Assembly (NCBI GenBank): GCA_023249725.1
Contig: JAHFBZ010000001.1
Coordinates: forward strand, 45,220-109,219
DNA: 64,000 nucleotides
Reading direction: 5' to 3'
Source: Methanobacteriaceae archaeon
GTDB taxonomy: Archaea; Methanobacteriota; Methanobacteria; Methanobacteriales; Methanobacteriaceae
The notes beneath the pieces were generated by a model. The model saw only the letters and a list, made by a program, of their open reading frames with translations. It did not search any database and was not told where the DNA came from. Each line of letters starts with the position of its first letter. Position 1 is the stretch's first letter. Both the position numbers and the translations under genes were made by a program. This document shows, one piece after another, positions 1-10,593 of this stretch.

Positions 1-2
1 TT

Positions 3-371
3 GTTTATGGTCGAGATGCTGCCCTTTCTGCCGCTAAGATAATTGAAATCATGGCCAAAGAAGATAAACCACTTTCTGAGTTAGTATCAGAATTACCGGT
101 TTATTATTCTGAAAAAATGAAAATTAAGTGCCCGGATGACCTTAAAAAAGAAGTAATGGACAACATTGCCGAAGAAATTGCCAATGACCCTCGTGGATAT
201 GAACTGGACACCACAGATGGTGTTAAAATATTCACTGAGGATGGCTGGGTAATTATACGGCCTTCTGGAACTGAACCAATATTCCGGTGCTTTTCAGAAT
301 CTGATTCTCAGGACAAGGCCACTGAAATGGCCCAGTGGGGAATTTCTCTAGTTGAGAAGTACTTAAAATAA
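3..371 (+). CDS. phosphoglucosamine/phosphomannomutase, C-terminal part (5' truncated by window edge)
   Basis: This is the C-terminal end of an alpha-D-phosphohexomutase, which moves phosphate between the 6 and 1 positions of hexose or hexosamine phosphates in the cytoplasm. The frame is open from the window edge (VYGRDAALSAAKIIEIMA before the first internal Met) and holds the phosphate-binding motif RPSGTEPIFR of domain 4. About 300 N-terminal residues, including the active-site serine loop, lie outside the window, so the sugar specificity cannot be read. A second, complete paralogue (GlmM-like) lies at 27839-29212, so this copy may serve mannose or glucose phosphate instead. That split of roles is inference. 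Confidence 0.85.
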   Translation, partial: VYGRDAALSAAKIIEIMAKEDKPLSELVSELPVYYSEKMKIKCPDDLKKEVMDNIAEEIANDPRGYELDTTDGVKIFTEDGWVIIRPSGTEPIFRCFSESDSQDKATEMAQWGISLVEKYLK

Positions 372-477
372 GCTATAAGTCGAATAAGATTAAATAAACA
401 TAAATTTTAATAATTCGACAAAATAGATTGAAAAATAATTTTATTTTCAATTTTATTTACTTTTTTTAAATTTTATT

Positions 478-1773
478 TCATGGTGCATTATTTTCCAGGA
501 TTTTACGTGCTACTTTGAGACCTAAAGCTGCGGCCAGTAATATGGTGGGCATACCTTGAGAACGAGGTGCCAGAGATAGATCCCCCACCCACAATCCTTC
601 AGGTAAATAGTTTGGTATCATTTCACCCACATCTGATTTTTTCAGAGGAACTGTACCTCCTAGGTGACCTCCATTGTACATTCCCTGCACATATGGGCCT
701 GAAACACCAGAATTCTCCATGATTTTCTGGACCTGAGCAATTGCAGCATTCATTTTCTGTTTATCATCATAGGATATTTCTTTTTGAACCTTTCCATCCT
801 CAAATACAGATCCTTCTTCCAGATCTGCCAGTTTAACCATCATACCCACCCGGTCATTAAGGGAAACATTTTTCCAAGGCTTATGGAACCAATGGGATAA
901 TATATCTACATATGGAGATATGATATAATCTTTTTGCTGGGAGTACCATGCCATTGGAGGTTCTTTAATCATTTTTGCCCCAGAAAAGATTCCTCCGAGG
1001 GTTATTACAATATCGACCCATAAATTATCCTTAGCAGGTAGCCCAGAAGCTTTTAATATCTGAGCAGTACCAATACCTCCGGCCGAGAGAACCACCAAAT
1101 CGGCCTTCAGTTTTTGTGAAGAAATTCCAGATCTTATCTCCACTCCTTTAACTTTTCCTTTTTCTAATAAAAGTTTTTTAACAGGTGATTTTGTTTTTAA
1201 AATTGCTCCATGTTTCAGTGCATCTTCTAAGAATCTTCTGGAATCCCAACGGGAGTCACTTGCGCATCCTAACTCACAAAGTCCACAAGAAACACATTTT
1301 GCAGTATCCATGGCTTTAGGAGTTGCATGAGGATTTAAACCCATTTTTTCAGCACTTTTAAACATTTTCTGAGTTAAAGGGCGCCATCTTTGGTAGGGAA
1401 ATTCTTTTACACCAATCAAATCTTCCAGTTCTTTAAATTCACTTTCCAGATCCAGACCTATCTCCTTTATACCCTGATCAGCCCGAACCATATTTCCACA
1501 GGAAAGAACGGTAGATCCTCCGGTACCTCGACCCCTGACCAGTACCAGTTCTTTGCTGGAACGGGTTGTTTCTAAATAAGGAAATAATCTAGTTATTGTT
1601 TTTTCATTTCCCATGAGCCCGATCTTTCGAAGTGGTTCACTCCAAGATAATCGGCGGGTAAATGGCTTAAAATCGCCCCCAGCTTCCAGTATAATTACTT
1701 CCATTCCATTTCGGGATAATTCGCGGGCAATAGTAGCCCCTCCAGCCCCACTACCCACAACAATAGCTCGCAT
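478..1773 (-). CDS. GMC-family FAD-dependent oxidoreductase with ferredoxin-like Cys cluster
   Basis: This is an FAD-dependent dehydrogenase of the glucose-methanol-choline family, which normally oxidises alcohols to aldehydes or ketones. The N-terminal dinucleotide-binding loop [14 protein letters not shown] (residues 8-21) and the typical C-terminal block [20 protein letters not shown] are both present. At 431 residues it is shorter than most GMC enzymes. A cysteine run [11 protein letters not shown] near residue 160 resembles a 4Fe-4S ligand set, suggesting electron transfer to ferredoxin rather than oxygen, as fits an anaerobe. The start is supported by an AGGTGA ribosome site five bases upstream. 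It is the last gene of a leftward cluster with an ATC-hydrolase-like protein, a reductase/adenylate-forming fusion and a pyruvyl-transferase-like protein. The substrate is unknown. Confidence 0.85.
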   Translation of the reverse strand: MRAIVVGSGAGGATIARELSRNGMEVIILEAGGDFKPFTRRLSWSEPLRKIGLMGNEKTITRLFPYLETTRSSKELVLVRGRGTGGSTVLSCGNMVRADQGIKEIGLDLESEFKELEDLIGVKEFPYQRWRPLTQKMFKSAEKMGLNPHATPKAMDTAKCVSCGLCELGCASDSRWDSRRFLEDALKHGAILKTKSPVKKLLLEKGKVKGVEIRSGISSQKLKADLVVLSAGGIGTAQILKASGLPAKDNLWVDIVITLGGIFSGAKMIKEPPMAWYSQQKDYIISPYVDILSHWFHKPWKNVSLNDRVGMMVKLADLEEGSVFEDGKVQKEISYDDKQKMNAAIAQVQKIMENSGVSGPYVQGMYNGGHLGGTVPLKKSDVGEMIPNYLPEGLWVGDLSLAPRSQGMPTILLAAALGLKVARKILENNAP

Positions 1774-1900
1774 TTCTTCACCTACTCATAAACTGATAGT
1801 CCAATCTAATTTATATTTAAATTTTAGTCCTTTAATTCTAATTAATTCGGCTATTTCAATTATCCGCTAATCCCCATTTATTTATATTTAAAATTTATTC

Positions 1901-2572
<672 letters not shown>

Positions 2573-2679
2573 ATTATCTCCTATTCAACCTATTAAAGTA
2601 AATTTACTTATATTTTAGTATTTAATTAATTATAATCATTTAATATAATCATATTTTTTTACATACTGCCGTAAAATTC

Positions 2680-5676
2680 CTAAATATCCTCTGCAGCCCC
2701 TAAATGGAGCATATTATCTGAAATCTTTCCTTCATAAAGACAATTTATAATTTCACTATATCTTTCTATGATGAATTTTCTCTTAAGCTTTAAATTAGCA
2801 GTAAGGTCGCCTTTATCAATTGAAAGATCATTTTTTAGAATTGCCCATCGCTTTATTTGTTCTGGGTGGGATAAATTGGAATTAATGTTTATAATAGCAT
2901 TATCAAGATTTTTTAGGGATATATTGGGTTTATCTAGCCATATAAGTCCTACACAATATGGTTTTTGTTCTCCTATTACCATAGCCTCGGATGTGCCTGT
3001 TATGGACTTGATAAGGACTTCCATTTTAAGAGGGGAGATAGTTTTTCCATAAGAGTTTATTATGACTTCTTTTTTACGGCCAGTAATCACTAAACTGCCA
3101 TCTTCTGTTAAATGCCCATAATCTCCAGTTAATAACCATTCATCTGAGAATAAGGAACCGCTATCCTGTTTAAAGTAGCCCTTAGTCACTTGAGGCCCTT
3201 TAACCAGTACTTCCCCATCATTTGCTATTTTAATACATGTTTGGGGTAGGGGTTTTCCCACGGTGTGTGGTTGATTATTACCTAATCTATTGATGGTTAT
3301 CAAAGGGGCTTCAGTAAGTCCATATGCATTGTAGATTTCAATTCCCAGTTTTTGAAATTTTTTAATGAGACTTTCGCTTATAGGGGCGGAGCCCACAATT
3401 AATTGAGAACACTTATGTAGGCCGGCCTTTTTAAGGAGTAAATTTCCTAGAAAACCAGCCAAATATTTATTTAAAACGATTTTTAATCCCCATTGTTTTT
3501 TGCTTTTACAGTAAATCTTGCCCCACAAACTTTCGCTGAAAGAATCCCATAATTTTTCATAAAACCGGGGAACGGAAAAAAACACTTTGGGTTTTACCTG
3601 GGGGAGAACATGTGCTAATTCTTGAAAATCTTCTAAAAAATAAAGTTTTAATGGGGCAGGAGCATAATATGGGGCGTAAGTGCCAAGTATCCCTTCTACC
3701 ACATGATTCATAGGTAAAAATGATAAATAAGAAACTCCTTCCGTCCTATCTCTCCAGGGGGGCATGGAAGCAATGAATTCTGCCATCCAGCGTAGGTTTC
3801 CATGATTGAACATTACTCCACGGGGATCTCCTGTGGTTCCAGAAGTGTATCTAATGGTGGCCAGAGATTCAAAATCAACAGGAGCTCTTATACTGCCTTC
3901 GAGTATTTTGGCAGGGTTTTCCGAATTTTCATTCTCCATATTTTCTGTATTTTCAATATCCTTACTAGCATTTTCCAATCCAATATTCAAAAATTCCTCC
4001 CAGGAAATGATGGGATGGGCGGGATTGGATTCGCACTTTTTAGACTCTTCTTCAACAAGTTTCTGGTTTAAATTCGATTTTAGTGTAAATGAAACTGCTG
4101 GAATTTCTAAATCTAGTTCATTTATTTGTTTTAGCACGTTTTCATTTCCTAACAGGAGCAATTTTGATGAACTATCTTTTATCAGGTCTTTTATTTCATT
4201 TAATGGACTAGTATAATATAATGGAACACTTATTGCCCCTAAAAGCCCTACCGCCACATCTAAAATAAAATAACGGGTGCTATTGAATCCTAAGATGGCT
4301 ACTCGATCTTGTGGTTTAATACCTAACTTTTGTAAAGCATTAGCGGCCATAATAATTTTTTTTCTTATATCTGGACCTGATTGTTTGATTAACTGTCCAT
4401 TAACAATATCAAAGCATTCTACAGGAAAACTTCTGCTTTTAAGGCGGTAAGTTATTTGTTCATGAACGGTACGTTCTGAGCGATGGAAGAATCCCATGTA
4501 AACGGAGTATTTTAGAATATTATCTATAAAATTTTTCCATTGGTGAGGATAAGGTCCTGAGAGTTGCTCAGTATTTTCCCGACTAAAACGTCGATTTTCC
4601 TGTATGTATGGTGCCAGTATTCCTAATACTGATTTATCGAACCCTTCAGCACTTTTAGACTTTTTAATGTCTTTAAATACAAATTTAAGGATTTTTTCAG
4701 TCCATTGTTGAGGTAGTGGTAAAAATAAAGGCCGAGGAAGATTAATTCCTAAATTAGTAGATGCCCACTTTCGAGTATATTCTATCAGTTCCCTTACACT
4801 AGGTAAAACTTCGTCAGGAGCGGTTAAATGGAAGGTTAAATTCTGAGCTTTATCATTAAATGTTAAATCTACTACTGATTGGCCAATGTAGTCTACTGGG
4901 ACCAGGTTAATCTTACTGGAGGGAGAAATAGGTAAAAATCTTAATTTACCAGTTAAATAAAGTCTAAGGGGAACATAAACGGTATTAAAAGTTTTTATCT
5001 GTCCCGTTTTAGAATCTCCCACCACCATTCCTGGTCGGAATATAGAAAAAGGAATTTGGGATTTTTTTACTTCCATCTCTGCTTCAAATTTACTTTTTTC
5101 ATAGTTACTGGAAAAACCTTTGTAGGAATCCAAATAACTTTCTAAAATATCTCCTTCACGCTTTCCAGCCACATAAGCGGTGGATAAAAATGAAAATCTT
5201 TCTAAACCATGATTTTCATCAACTTTTCTGGCTAGATGCAGAACATTTTTAGTACCATTCACATTAGTCTTTCTGAGTTCATTTAATGGCCCATTAAGTC
5301 TTAAATCAGCTACAGTATGTATAATATGGCTTATATTGTGAACCAGCATATTATACTGAGAATCCTTCAGACCAAGATTTTTTTCAGTGACATTTCCATT
5401 CAATATCTCTATCTTCCCGTCACTTAAGCTTTCAATAAGATCAGGATACTCCCACCATGCTCTTTTTAGCCGTATTTTAGCATCAAAATCATTTTTCCCC
5501 CTTATCATTGCTAAAATTTGTACATCTTTTCGTTGGATTAATTCTTGAGCAATATATGTCCCAATAAAACCATTAGCTCCTGTAAGAAGGACTATTAATT
5601 TTTTCACAGGTGTTTTCTGGATAAATGGTGTGGAAATGGATTGATTTTTAGTAGAATTTTTGATAAGGGAGTTCAT
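2680..5676 (-). CDS. fused NAD(P)-dependent thioester-reductase-like / AMP-dependent acyl synthetase
   Basis: This is a 998-residue two-domain protein. Residues about 25-370 are an extended short-chain dehydrogenase of the male-sterility/thioester-reductase type, with the NAD(P) loop TGANGFIG and the catalytic YxxxK (YEKSK, near residue 194). Residues about 395-980 are an adenylate-forming acyl-CoA synthetase-like domain, with the P-loop YTSGTTGDPRG near residue 610, the YNAYGLTEAP motif, the TGD motif and a late GRKKEVI hinge. Such enzymes activate a carboxylic acid as an acyl-adenylate; the partner domain could reduce the activated acyl group to an aldehyde or alcohol. No carrier (phosphopantetheine) domain is visible, and the order is the reverse of carboxylic acid reductases. 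Its ATG overlaps the stop of the pyruvyl-transferase gene (ATGA), showing translational coupling. The substrate is unknown. Confidence 0.88.
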   Translation of the reverse strand: MNSLIKNSTKNQSISTPFIQKTPVKKLIVLLTGANGFIGTYIAQELIQRKDVQILAMIRGKNDFDAKIRLKRAWWEYPDLIESLSDGKIEILNGNVTEKNLGLKDSQYNMLVHNISHIIHTVADLRLNGPLNELRKTNVNGTKNVLHLARKVDENHGLERFSFLSTAYVAGKREGDILESYLDSYKGFSSNYEKSKFEAEMEVKKSQIPFSIFRPGMVVGDSKTGQIKTFNTVYVPLRLYLTGKLRFLPISPSSKINLVPVDYIGQSVVDLTFNDKAQNLTFHLTAPDEVLPSVRELIEYTRKWASTNLGINLPRPLFLPLPQQWTEKILKFVFKDIKKSKSAEGFDKSVLGILAPYIQENRRFSRENTEQLSGPYPHQWKNFIDNILKYSVYMGFFHRSERTVHEQITYRLKSRSFPVECFDIVNGQLIKQSGPDIRKKIIMAANALQKLGIKPQDRVAILGFNSTRYFILDVAVGLLGAISVPLYYTSPLNEIKDLIKDSSSKLLLLGNENVLKQINELDLEIPAVSFTLKSNLNQKLVEEESKKCESNPAHPIISWEEFLNIGLENASKDIENTENMENENSENPAKILEGSIRAPVDFESLATIRYTSGTTGDPRGVMFNHGNLRWMAEFIASMPPWRDRTEGVSYLSFLPMNHVVEGILGTYAPYYAPAPLKLYFLEDFQELAHVLPQVKPKVFFSVPRFYEKLWDSFSESLWGKIYCKSKKQWGLKIVLNKYLAGFLGNLLLKKAGLHKCSQLIVGSAPISESLIKKFQKLGIEIYNAYGLTEAPLITINRLGNNQPHTVGKPLPQTCIKIANDGEVLVKGPQVTKGYFKQDSGSLFSDEWLLTGDYGHLTEDGSLVITGRKKEVIINSYGKTISPLKMEVLIKSITGTSEAMVIGEQKPYCVGLIWLDKPNISLKNLDNAIININSNLSHPEQIKRWAILKNDLSIDKGDLTANLKLKRKFIIERYSEIINCLYEGKISDNMLHLGAAEDI

Positions 5677-6971
5677 AGTGTGCCCGCCCGGTTTAAAGAT
5701 ATTTTAAGGAACTCTTTTAGCAAATTTTTATTTTTCTGTGCTCTTTTTAATTGATCATCATAACCTATTTTTAAAGCATTTTGTATGGATTCTGGTGATT
5801 TTAAAAGCTCTTCCGCTTTATTTCTAACTTTTTGCCATAAATCCGGGTCATCATAATCTATAAAGTAGTCTTCATAGATTCCTACTTCTTTATAAAGATT
5901 TTTTAACCGAGTATCATGTCCGATAGCAACTTGTGGGACTTTTTCACTCAAAGATAAAACTGAGGCATGATAACGGGAAGTAAGAAGAAAATTTAGGTTT
6001 CTCAGCAGTACCGTCATTTCTGAGGCGTTGTATTTATTAGAGGAGAATATTCTGGCTTTTTCAGGATACTGCATTTTTTCCAAAATTTTCCGGGCCAGTG
6101 GCTCATCCAGGTCCTCCATACATATCAATGCTATATTCTGCTGGTATTTTTGGATAAAATGGTCGGCCATTTGGGCCCAGGAATTTGCTAGTGCTTCGCT
6201 TTGATGGTCCCTTTCAGGGGAACGGGAGAAATAATAAGGCCATTTATACTGGTCTTCAGACCTCCCCCAGGGCCGAATTACCACTGGCCACAGGTAAAAA
6301 TCCACCACAGAAAGTCCCACCAAGTTATTTTCGGCTTCAAGCCAAGTTTCTTTTAGAAAATTGTAATTTTCGGGATTTAATTTCAATTCAAATGCACAAT
6401 CGGCAGTAACTTCTATAGGTGCAGTCACACCTGTAGATTTAAGAATTTCCCGAGATTTGTAGTTCCGGGTGATTATTAAATCAGTTTTACTGGCTTCTCT
6501 TTTAACTAATCGTTTATTGAGGGAAGATAATTTTCCGGCATCAACGGCATAGGCCAGTGACGACTTTTTAAAATCATTGGCACATTTAGTGGCCCATAAA
6601 AAGGCCCAAAGAAGAGCGGAAGTCCAGGTATCCATGTAACAACTACCTTCTACTAAAATTACAATATCATGTTCTTTAACCAGCTTGCGCATGGTGAAAA
6701 AGTAAATGGAAGGCAAAGGAACAATTTTAATGTTTTCAGTTTCTTTTAGATACCTTCGGAGATTTTCTTGATTGAGCGTGGGCACGGTAATCTCTACATT
6801 TTCCCCTAAAATTTCCTTTAAATCAGCTATAATTGCATGAAGTCTGGCTTCAGAGCCAGTATTATTGGCCCCATTATATCCTACTAAAAGTATTTTGACT
6901 TTTTTTCCACTTAAATCGTCATTATTTTGATTTATTGGAATTTCAGGTGATTTTGAAGAATTTTTTAGCAT
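5673..6971 (-). CDS. polysaccharide pyruvyl transferase family protein
   Basis: This 432-residue protein matches the polysaccharide pyruvyl transferase family (PF04230), whose members move a pyruvyl ketal from phosphoenolpyruvate to a cell-surface sugar or act in related glycan steps. It has the N-terminal block ILLVGYNGANNTGSEA, a mid-protein DAGKLSS region, and the C-terminal family signature TSRYHASVLSLSEKVPQVAIGHD. No membrane segment is evident, so it is probably cytoplasmic. A GGAGAT site precedes the ATG. It is the first gene of the leftward cluster and overlaps the next gene by four bases. The acceptor is unknown; a lipid-linked or surface glycan would fit the family. Confidence 0.85.
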   Translation of the reverse strand: MLKNSSKSPEIPINQNNDDLSGKKVKILLVGYNGANNTGSEARLHAIIADLKEILGENVEITVPTLNQENLRRYLKETENIKIVPLPSIYFFTMRKLVKEHDIVILVEGSCYMDTWTSALLWAFLWATKCANDFKKSSLAYAVDAGKLSSLNKRLVKREASKTDLIITRNYKSREILKSTGVTAPIEVTADCAFELKLNPENYNFLKETWLEAENNLVGLSVVDFYLWPVVIRPWGRSEDQYKWPYYFSRSPERDHQSEALANSWAQMADHFIQKYQQNIALICMEDLDEPLARKILEKMQYPEKARIFSSNKYNASEMTVLLRNLNFLLTSRYHASVLSLSEKVPQVAIGHDTRLKNLYKEVGIYEDYFIDYDDPDLWQKVRNKAEELLKSPESIQNALKIGYDDQLKRAQKNKNLLKEFLKISLNRAGTL

Positions 6972-7138
6972 GAAATCTCCTTAATAATGATAATAATGTG
7001 TATCTGAAAATCATTTAATTAACTCAATTAATTATCATTATCCTCAATTAATCTCATATTATAATCAATTTTTAAATGGATTTATTGTTCCATTTCAATT
7101 CAGTTTAAATTCAATAATTTTAATTAAATTAATAATTC

Positions 7139-7915
7139 TCAATTATCCGCAGGCCCCACGTCTCTCATTAAAAATAAAACTATTTTCATCATTATGGTGA
7201 CGCCAATTCTTTTAAAAGGACTTATTTTAACCGGATAAAAATAATTGTCTTTGTTTTGGTAAAATTCATGATCTGCTGGAAAGTAGTCTCCCATGCTAGA
7301 TGTAAATTTCATAAAACGGAAGTGAATGTACTCGGTTAATGTAGGGCGGGCCATCCCACCTTTTTCCAGGCTTTTATAAAATTCATGAGCTGATTTTTCA
7401 ATATTTTGCTGATTTTTCTTTTTCAAAGCTTCACTCATAGTCCATGGTGGAATAATAACTCCTAACTTATTCATTTTCCCGAAACCCCATATATGCAATG
7501 TTTCCAGATATTTTAGAGTTTCATTCATACCTGAACCGGCTGTGGTACAAATTGCCAGTGCTCTGTGCCTGAAGAAGACGGGCCGGTGAAAAATATAGGC
7601 AAAACGGTCAATGAAATTTTTCATTAAGCCACTAATCATTTGACAGTACACGGGTGATGCAAATATCACCCCATCTGCTTCTAAAATTCTCTTTTCAATA
7701 TCTTCGCGGTCATCTTTTAAGGGACAAAATTCTTCTCCGCGACTCACGCAGTTAAAACAACCTCTACACATTTCCAGATGAGCATCTTTTAAAAAGAGAT
7801 ATTCAAATTTAATATCACCCAGTTTCTGCATTTCTTTTTCCAGTTCTTGAGTGGCCTGATAGGTATTTCCTCTTTTTCTAGGACTCCCCATTATTGCTAA
7901 TACTTTCATTTTCAT
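7139..7915 (-). CDS. NADPH-dependent FMN reductase / iron-sulfur flavoprotein family
   Basis: This is a flavodoxin-fold protein of the FMN reductase/iron-sulfur flavoprotein family, a redox carrier or quinone/oxygen-protective reductase in methanogens. It has the FMN phosphate loop GSPRKRGNT near the N-terminus, a compact cysteine set CRGCFNCVSRGEEFC around residue 55 that could bind a 4Fe-4S cluster, and the flavin-site motif SPVYCQMISGLMKNFIDR. A GTG three codons upstream (7924) is also open, but the ATG at 7915 has GTGAT just before it and is preferred. It stands alone between AT-rich gaps. Its electron partner is unknown. A shorter relative is encoded at 32726-33295. Confidence 0.82.
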   Translation of the reverse strand: MKMKVLAIMGSPRKRGNTYQATQELEKEMQKLGDIKFEYLFLKDAHLEMCRGCFNCVSRGEEFCPLKDDREDIEKRILEADGVIFASPVYCQMISGLMKNFIDRFAYIFHRPVFFRHRALAICTTAGSGMNETLKYLETLHIWGFGKMNKLGVIIPPWTMSEALKKKNQQNIEKSAHEFYKSLEKGGMARPTLTEYIHFRFMKFTSSMGDYFPADHEFYQNKDNYFYPVKISPFKRIGVTIMMKIVLFLMRDVGPADN

Positions 7916-8072
7916 GTGAATCACTTTTTAGTATTAATCATGTTTAATAATAAATTTTTTAAATTTGATTATGGTTATTATCTGGGACTAAATTTTTATT
8001 TAAATTTAGACATAGACTTCAAGTGTAAAAAAATACACTAATTGTGAATTTTAATTAAAATATTTTATAAAT

Positions 8073-8975
8073 TTAGGAATGGAAATTATTTTCTATTTTC
8101 TGATATCCTAATCGGTTAAAACTACATTCTTTCATACAGATGGTACATCCATGACATAAATCAGTAATTATTTTTGTTTTTAATCCTTGAGGAGTATTTT
8201 TTTCTACAATAGCTTGGTTGGGGCATTTTTTTATGCATTTACCACAACTAACACAAAATTCACTAATCCACAGATGGGCATCAGATGAGGTGTCTGGTAG
8301 GTTTTCTGCACTTATAAATATTGCAGATATTCTTTGTCTAGGCCCTAATTCGGGAGTTATTAGTAATCCATGTCTTCCAATATTTCCCAGTCCGGCTTTT
8401 TTTGCTAATTTGGTGTATACTACTAATCCTCCTGCTGGATGACTGGGGTGTGATGAAAAACCATTTTTTCGCAGATACTGGGCCAGGAGGTTGGTTTTTT
8501 TACCTAATTCATCATAGGTTAAGATTCCATCTTCTTGGGTTTGGGGGCTGGGGGCCATATTTACGGCATTTTCATCCATTTCCATGGTCAATACAATGGT
8601 TTTTTTAAATAAAATGGATCTATCTTGGAATATTATGTCCGAAGGAACATCCACATATCCAATTTTATTTATTCCCAGTGAACTGGCATATTTTTCAAAT
8701 TCATCCTTAAATTCTGAATCCATGTGCATTTTGGGATTTTCCGGATTTTCATCTAATGATTTAATGGTTTTTTCTATGTTTTTAGCAATGGAAAGTTGCT
8801 TAGGGAGAGTTTTTAATGTAATTTTGAGCTTGTCAGGCATTTTCTTTTCAGGTGAATTACTGGAAGCTGAAACTGCTCCAGGAGCTTTATTTAAGCTCAT
8901 TTCCAATTTATTTATTTTATTAAGTCGATAATCTGCATATTTTGATTTTAAACTATCTATTTTATCTAATATCAT
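8073..8975 (-). CDS. 4Fe-4S double-cluster protein, epoxyqueuosine reductase-like
   Basis: The C-terminal part carries two ferredoxin cluster motifs, CVSCGKCIKKCP and CHGCTICMKEC, downstream of a domain with the GLGNIGRHGLLITPELGPR block. This layout is shared with epoxyqueuosine reductase and reductive-dehalogenase-like proteins, although no cobalamin-binding function can be read here. The N-terminal 90 residues are charged and not recognised. A longer frame starts at GTG 8999, but an AGGGTG ribosome site precedes the ATG at 8975, so I start it there (300 residues). The protein is probably a cytoplasmic electron-transfer enzyme; its substrate is unknown. Confidence 0.78.
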   Translation of the reverse strand: MILDKIDSLKSKYADYRLNKINKLEMSLNKAPGAVSASSNSPEKKMPDKLKITLKTLPKQLSIAKNIEKTIKSLDENPENPKMHMDSEFKDEFEKYASSLGINKIGYVDVPSDIIFQDRSILFKKTIVLTMEMDENAVNMAPSPQTQEDGILTYDELGKKTNLLAQYLRKNGFSSHPSHPAGGLVVYTKLAKKAGLGNIGRHGLLITPELGPRQRISAIFISAENLPDTSSDAHLWISEFCVSCGKCIKKCPNQAIVEKNTPQGLKTKIITDLCHGCTICMKECSFNRLGYQKIENNFHS

Positions 8976-9047
8976 TTTTGACACCCTTGGTCTATTCACA
9001 ATGCTTATTCAAACTAATCTATTCATTATTATTCTTTTTCAACTAAC

Positions 9048-9890
9048 CTATTCACAGATTAATATTTTCTCCAGTTCATTATGATTAATTTCAGTAGGGA
9101 AACCATCTTCGTGCCAGCTGGTTCTGACATCCTAAATAGCGCCTCTAAAATTAAGATTCATAATCTCGGCTCCAAGTATGTTTAAATGATACTCCACCTG
9201 TTTCTCCCACAAAATATTAGGTCTTCTTTATCAATATGGTCAGCTAGTTTTTCATCAAGGAAATTGCCTACTTGTGAGTGTACTGACTTAAATTTTTACA
9301 AGCAGTTTCATGAAACCAGTCGGCAAACATCAAGATGCTGGTAAGATCTAAGGCAAATTCTTCTTCTGATTTTTGAGATAAAAATTCTTTCCAGATTCTT
9401 AAGTGCTTTAATTCTTGAACATAATCTCCTGTCGCTTCTAACCATTTTAATAGAAGTTTTAGATTTTCTTTAGTTAATTCTGCCATTTCAAAGGATTCAC
9501 TTAGAATATCATAGCTGGAATCATAACGGGAATTATTATTTGAAAGGAACATGGTGGCCATTAGTCCAAGCACATCATCTATTTCTTCTTTTAAGGAGGG
9601 AATTTCATTTCTGAGAATGGAAAGTTTTGATAATAATTTCTGAGGCCTTTCATCCAGATTTAAAGATCTTGATGAGTAGTTATTCCAGAAAATCCCTAAC
9701 ATCAATGCTTCAAAAATACATTCTTCTTTTGGGGGATTTTTTTATAGTTAGCGTGTGTGAATGATTGGAATTCACTAACCAGGGAATCAATAAATCCTTC
9801 TGATGCTTGGAGAACTTCTGGGGTGAAACTTTTGATTTTGTTATAGTAATCTTCTCTTCCAGATTGGAGATTATAGGTAATGGTTTCCAT
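9048..9890 (-). pseudogene. decayed gene (possible DUF116-family protein), three frameshifts and one stop
   Basis: One protein can be followed through all three minus frames. It starts METITYNLQSGREDYY at ATG 9890, shifts near the A7/C5/A4 tract at 9722-9747 into KEECIFEALMLGIFWNNY, shifts again near 9270 into GNFLDEKLADHIDKEDLIF, and shifts a third time near 9195 into EYHLNILGAEIMNLNF. A TAG interrupts it at 9132-9134 and it ends at 9048. Each shift is consistent with loss of one base. The EYHLN..GAEIMN..FR stretch resembles the start of DUF116 domains as I remember them, and the remainder of such a domain seems deleted; that family name is tentative. The remnant follows the tetR gene with its start 10 bases after the tetR stop. 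Confidence 0.75.
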
Positions 9891-9900
9891 TCTATCATCT

Positions 9901-10530
9901 TTATTCGATTTTAACACTGTTTAGAATGAATTGCATGTGTTCTTCCATATCATCGAACATTTCGCGCAGAAATTTCTCTGGTTCGTCAGGGTACTTCAGC
10001 ACGAAATTTTCAATTAAGAGGTAGATGGCATAGCTAAAATATTCTCGGGCCAATCTTTCGGGATCTACCGGTTTTATGATATTTTTTTCTATCATTGCTG
10101 TGAATATCTGGGTCCAGGCCTGGATTGGTGTTTCTATTAATTCTTTTAAAAAGAATTCTTTGATTTTGGAGTTGTGGTACATTTCAATTAGTAATAATCT
10201 CCATATTTTAATCATTTTTGGGTCGTGCATGCGTTCTTCAAACATCTTGGACCCGGCTTGGTAGAACATCTCCGGACTTTGATCCAGGAGTATTTCCATT
10301 TGTTCTTCAGGAATGCCGGTTTCATCCATTTCTTTTATAAAATAATCAAGTATAGTGTCTAAGATAGCTTCTTTACTGGAGTAATGGTTGTAAATTGAGC
10401 TTTCTCTTATTCCCACTCCCCGACCTATTTCTCGGATGGAAACGGCGTCGAATCCTTTTTCTGAGAAAAGATCGATGGAAACATCGAATATTTTTTCCTT
10501 GGTTGGTTTGCTTGATTTTTGTGATGTCAT
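9901..10530 (-). CDS. TetR/AcrR family transcriptional regulator
   Basis: This is a typical one-component repressor of about 209 residues. The N-terminal helix-turn-helix is clear (FSEKGFDAVSIREIGRGVGI, then YNHYSSKEAIL), followed by an all-helical ligand-binding half. The ligand cannot be predicted. The open frame reaches a GTG at 10539, but that GTG lies inside the AGGTGA ribosome site; the ATG at 10530 is the true start. Two near-identical palindromes lie just upstream, either side of a TATA-like element, so it very likely represses itself and possibly the divergent sensor gene at 10675. The gene directly downstream is decayed, so its original target may be lost. Confidence 0.9.
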   Translation of the reverse strand: MTSQKSSKPTKEKIFDVSIDLFSEKGFDAVSIREIGRGVGIRESSIYNHYSSKEAILDTILDYFIKEMDETGIPEEQMEILLDQSPEMFYQAGSKMFEERMHDPKMIKIWRLLLIEMYHNSKIKEFFLKELIETPIQAWTQIFTAMIEKNIIKPVDPERLAREYFSYAIYLLIENFVLKYPDEPEKFLREMFDDMEEHMQFILNSVKIE

Positions 10531-10556
10531 AATTTTCACCTGTAAATTTATTTACT

Positions 10557-10570
10557 AACTAACACTCGTT
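10557..10570. promoter_or_regulatory. TetR operator copy 1
   Basis: The 14-base site AACTAACACTCGTT matches copy 2 at 10603-10616 in 12 of 14 positions. It lies 27 bases upstream of the tetR start, between the predicted tetR TATA element and its start codon, where bound repressor would block transcription. Its role as an operator is inference from the repeat, the symmetry of copy 2 and the position. Confidence 0.6.
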
Positions 10571-10593
10571 CGCATAGTTAAGTTGGCAAAAGT

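Noticed and set aside
8018..8029. TTCAAGTGTAAA, a reverse match to the mini origin box of Methanothermobacter Cdc6.
   Set aside because: Only one copy, 32 kb from cdc6, with no cluster or duplex-unwinding region that would mark an origin.
9132..9134. In-frame TAG that might encode pyrrolysine.
   Set aside because: The same gene has three frameshifts and no pyl genes are visible; Methanobacteriales normally lack pyrrolysine.
9710..9898. A 62-residue frame overlapping the decayed gene.
   Set aside because: Alternate-frame shadow; the coherent protein reads in the neighbouring frame.
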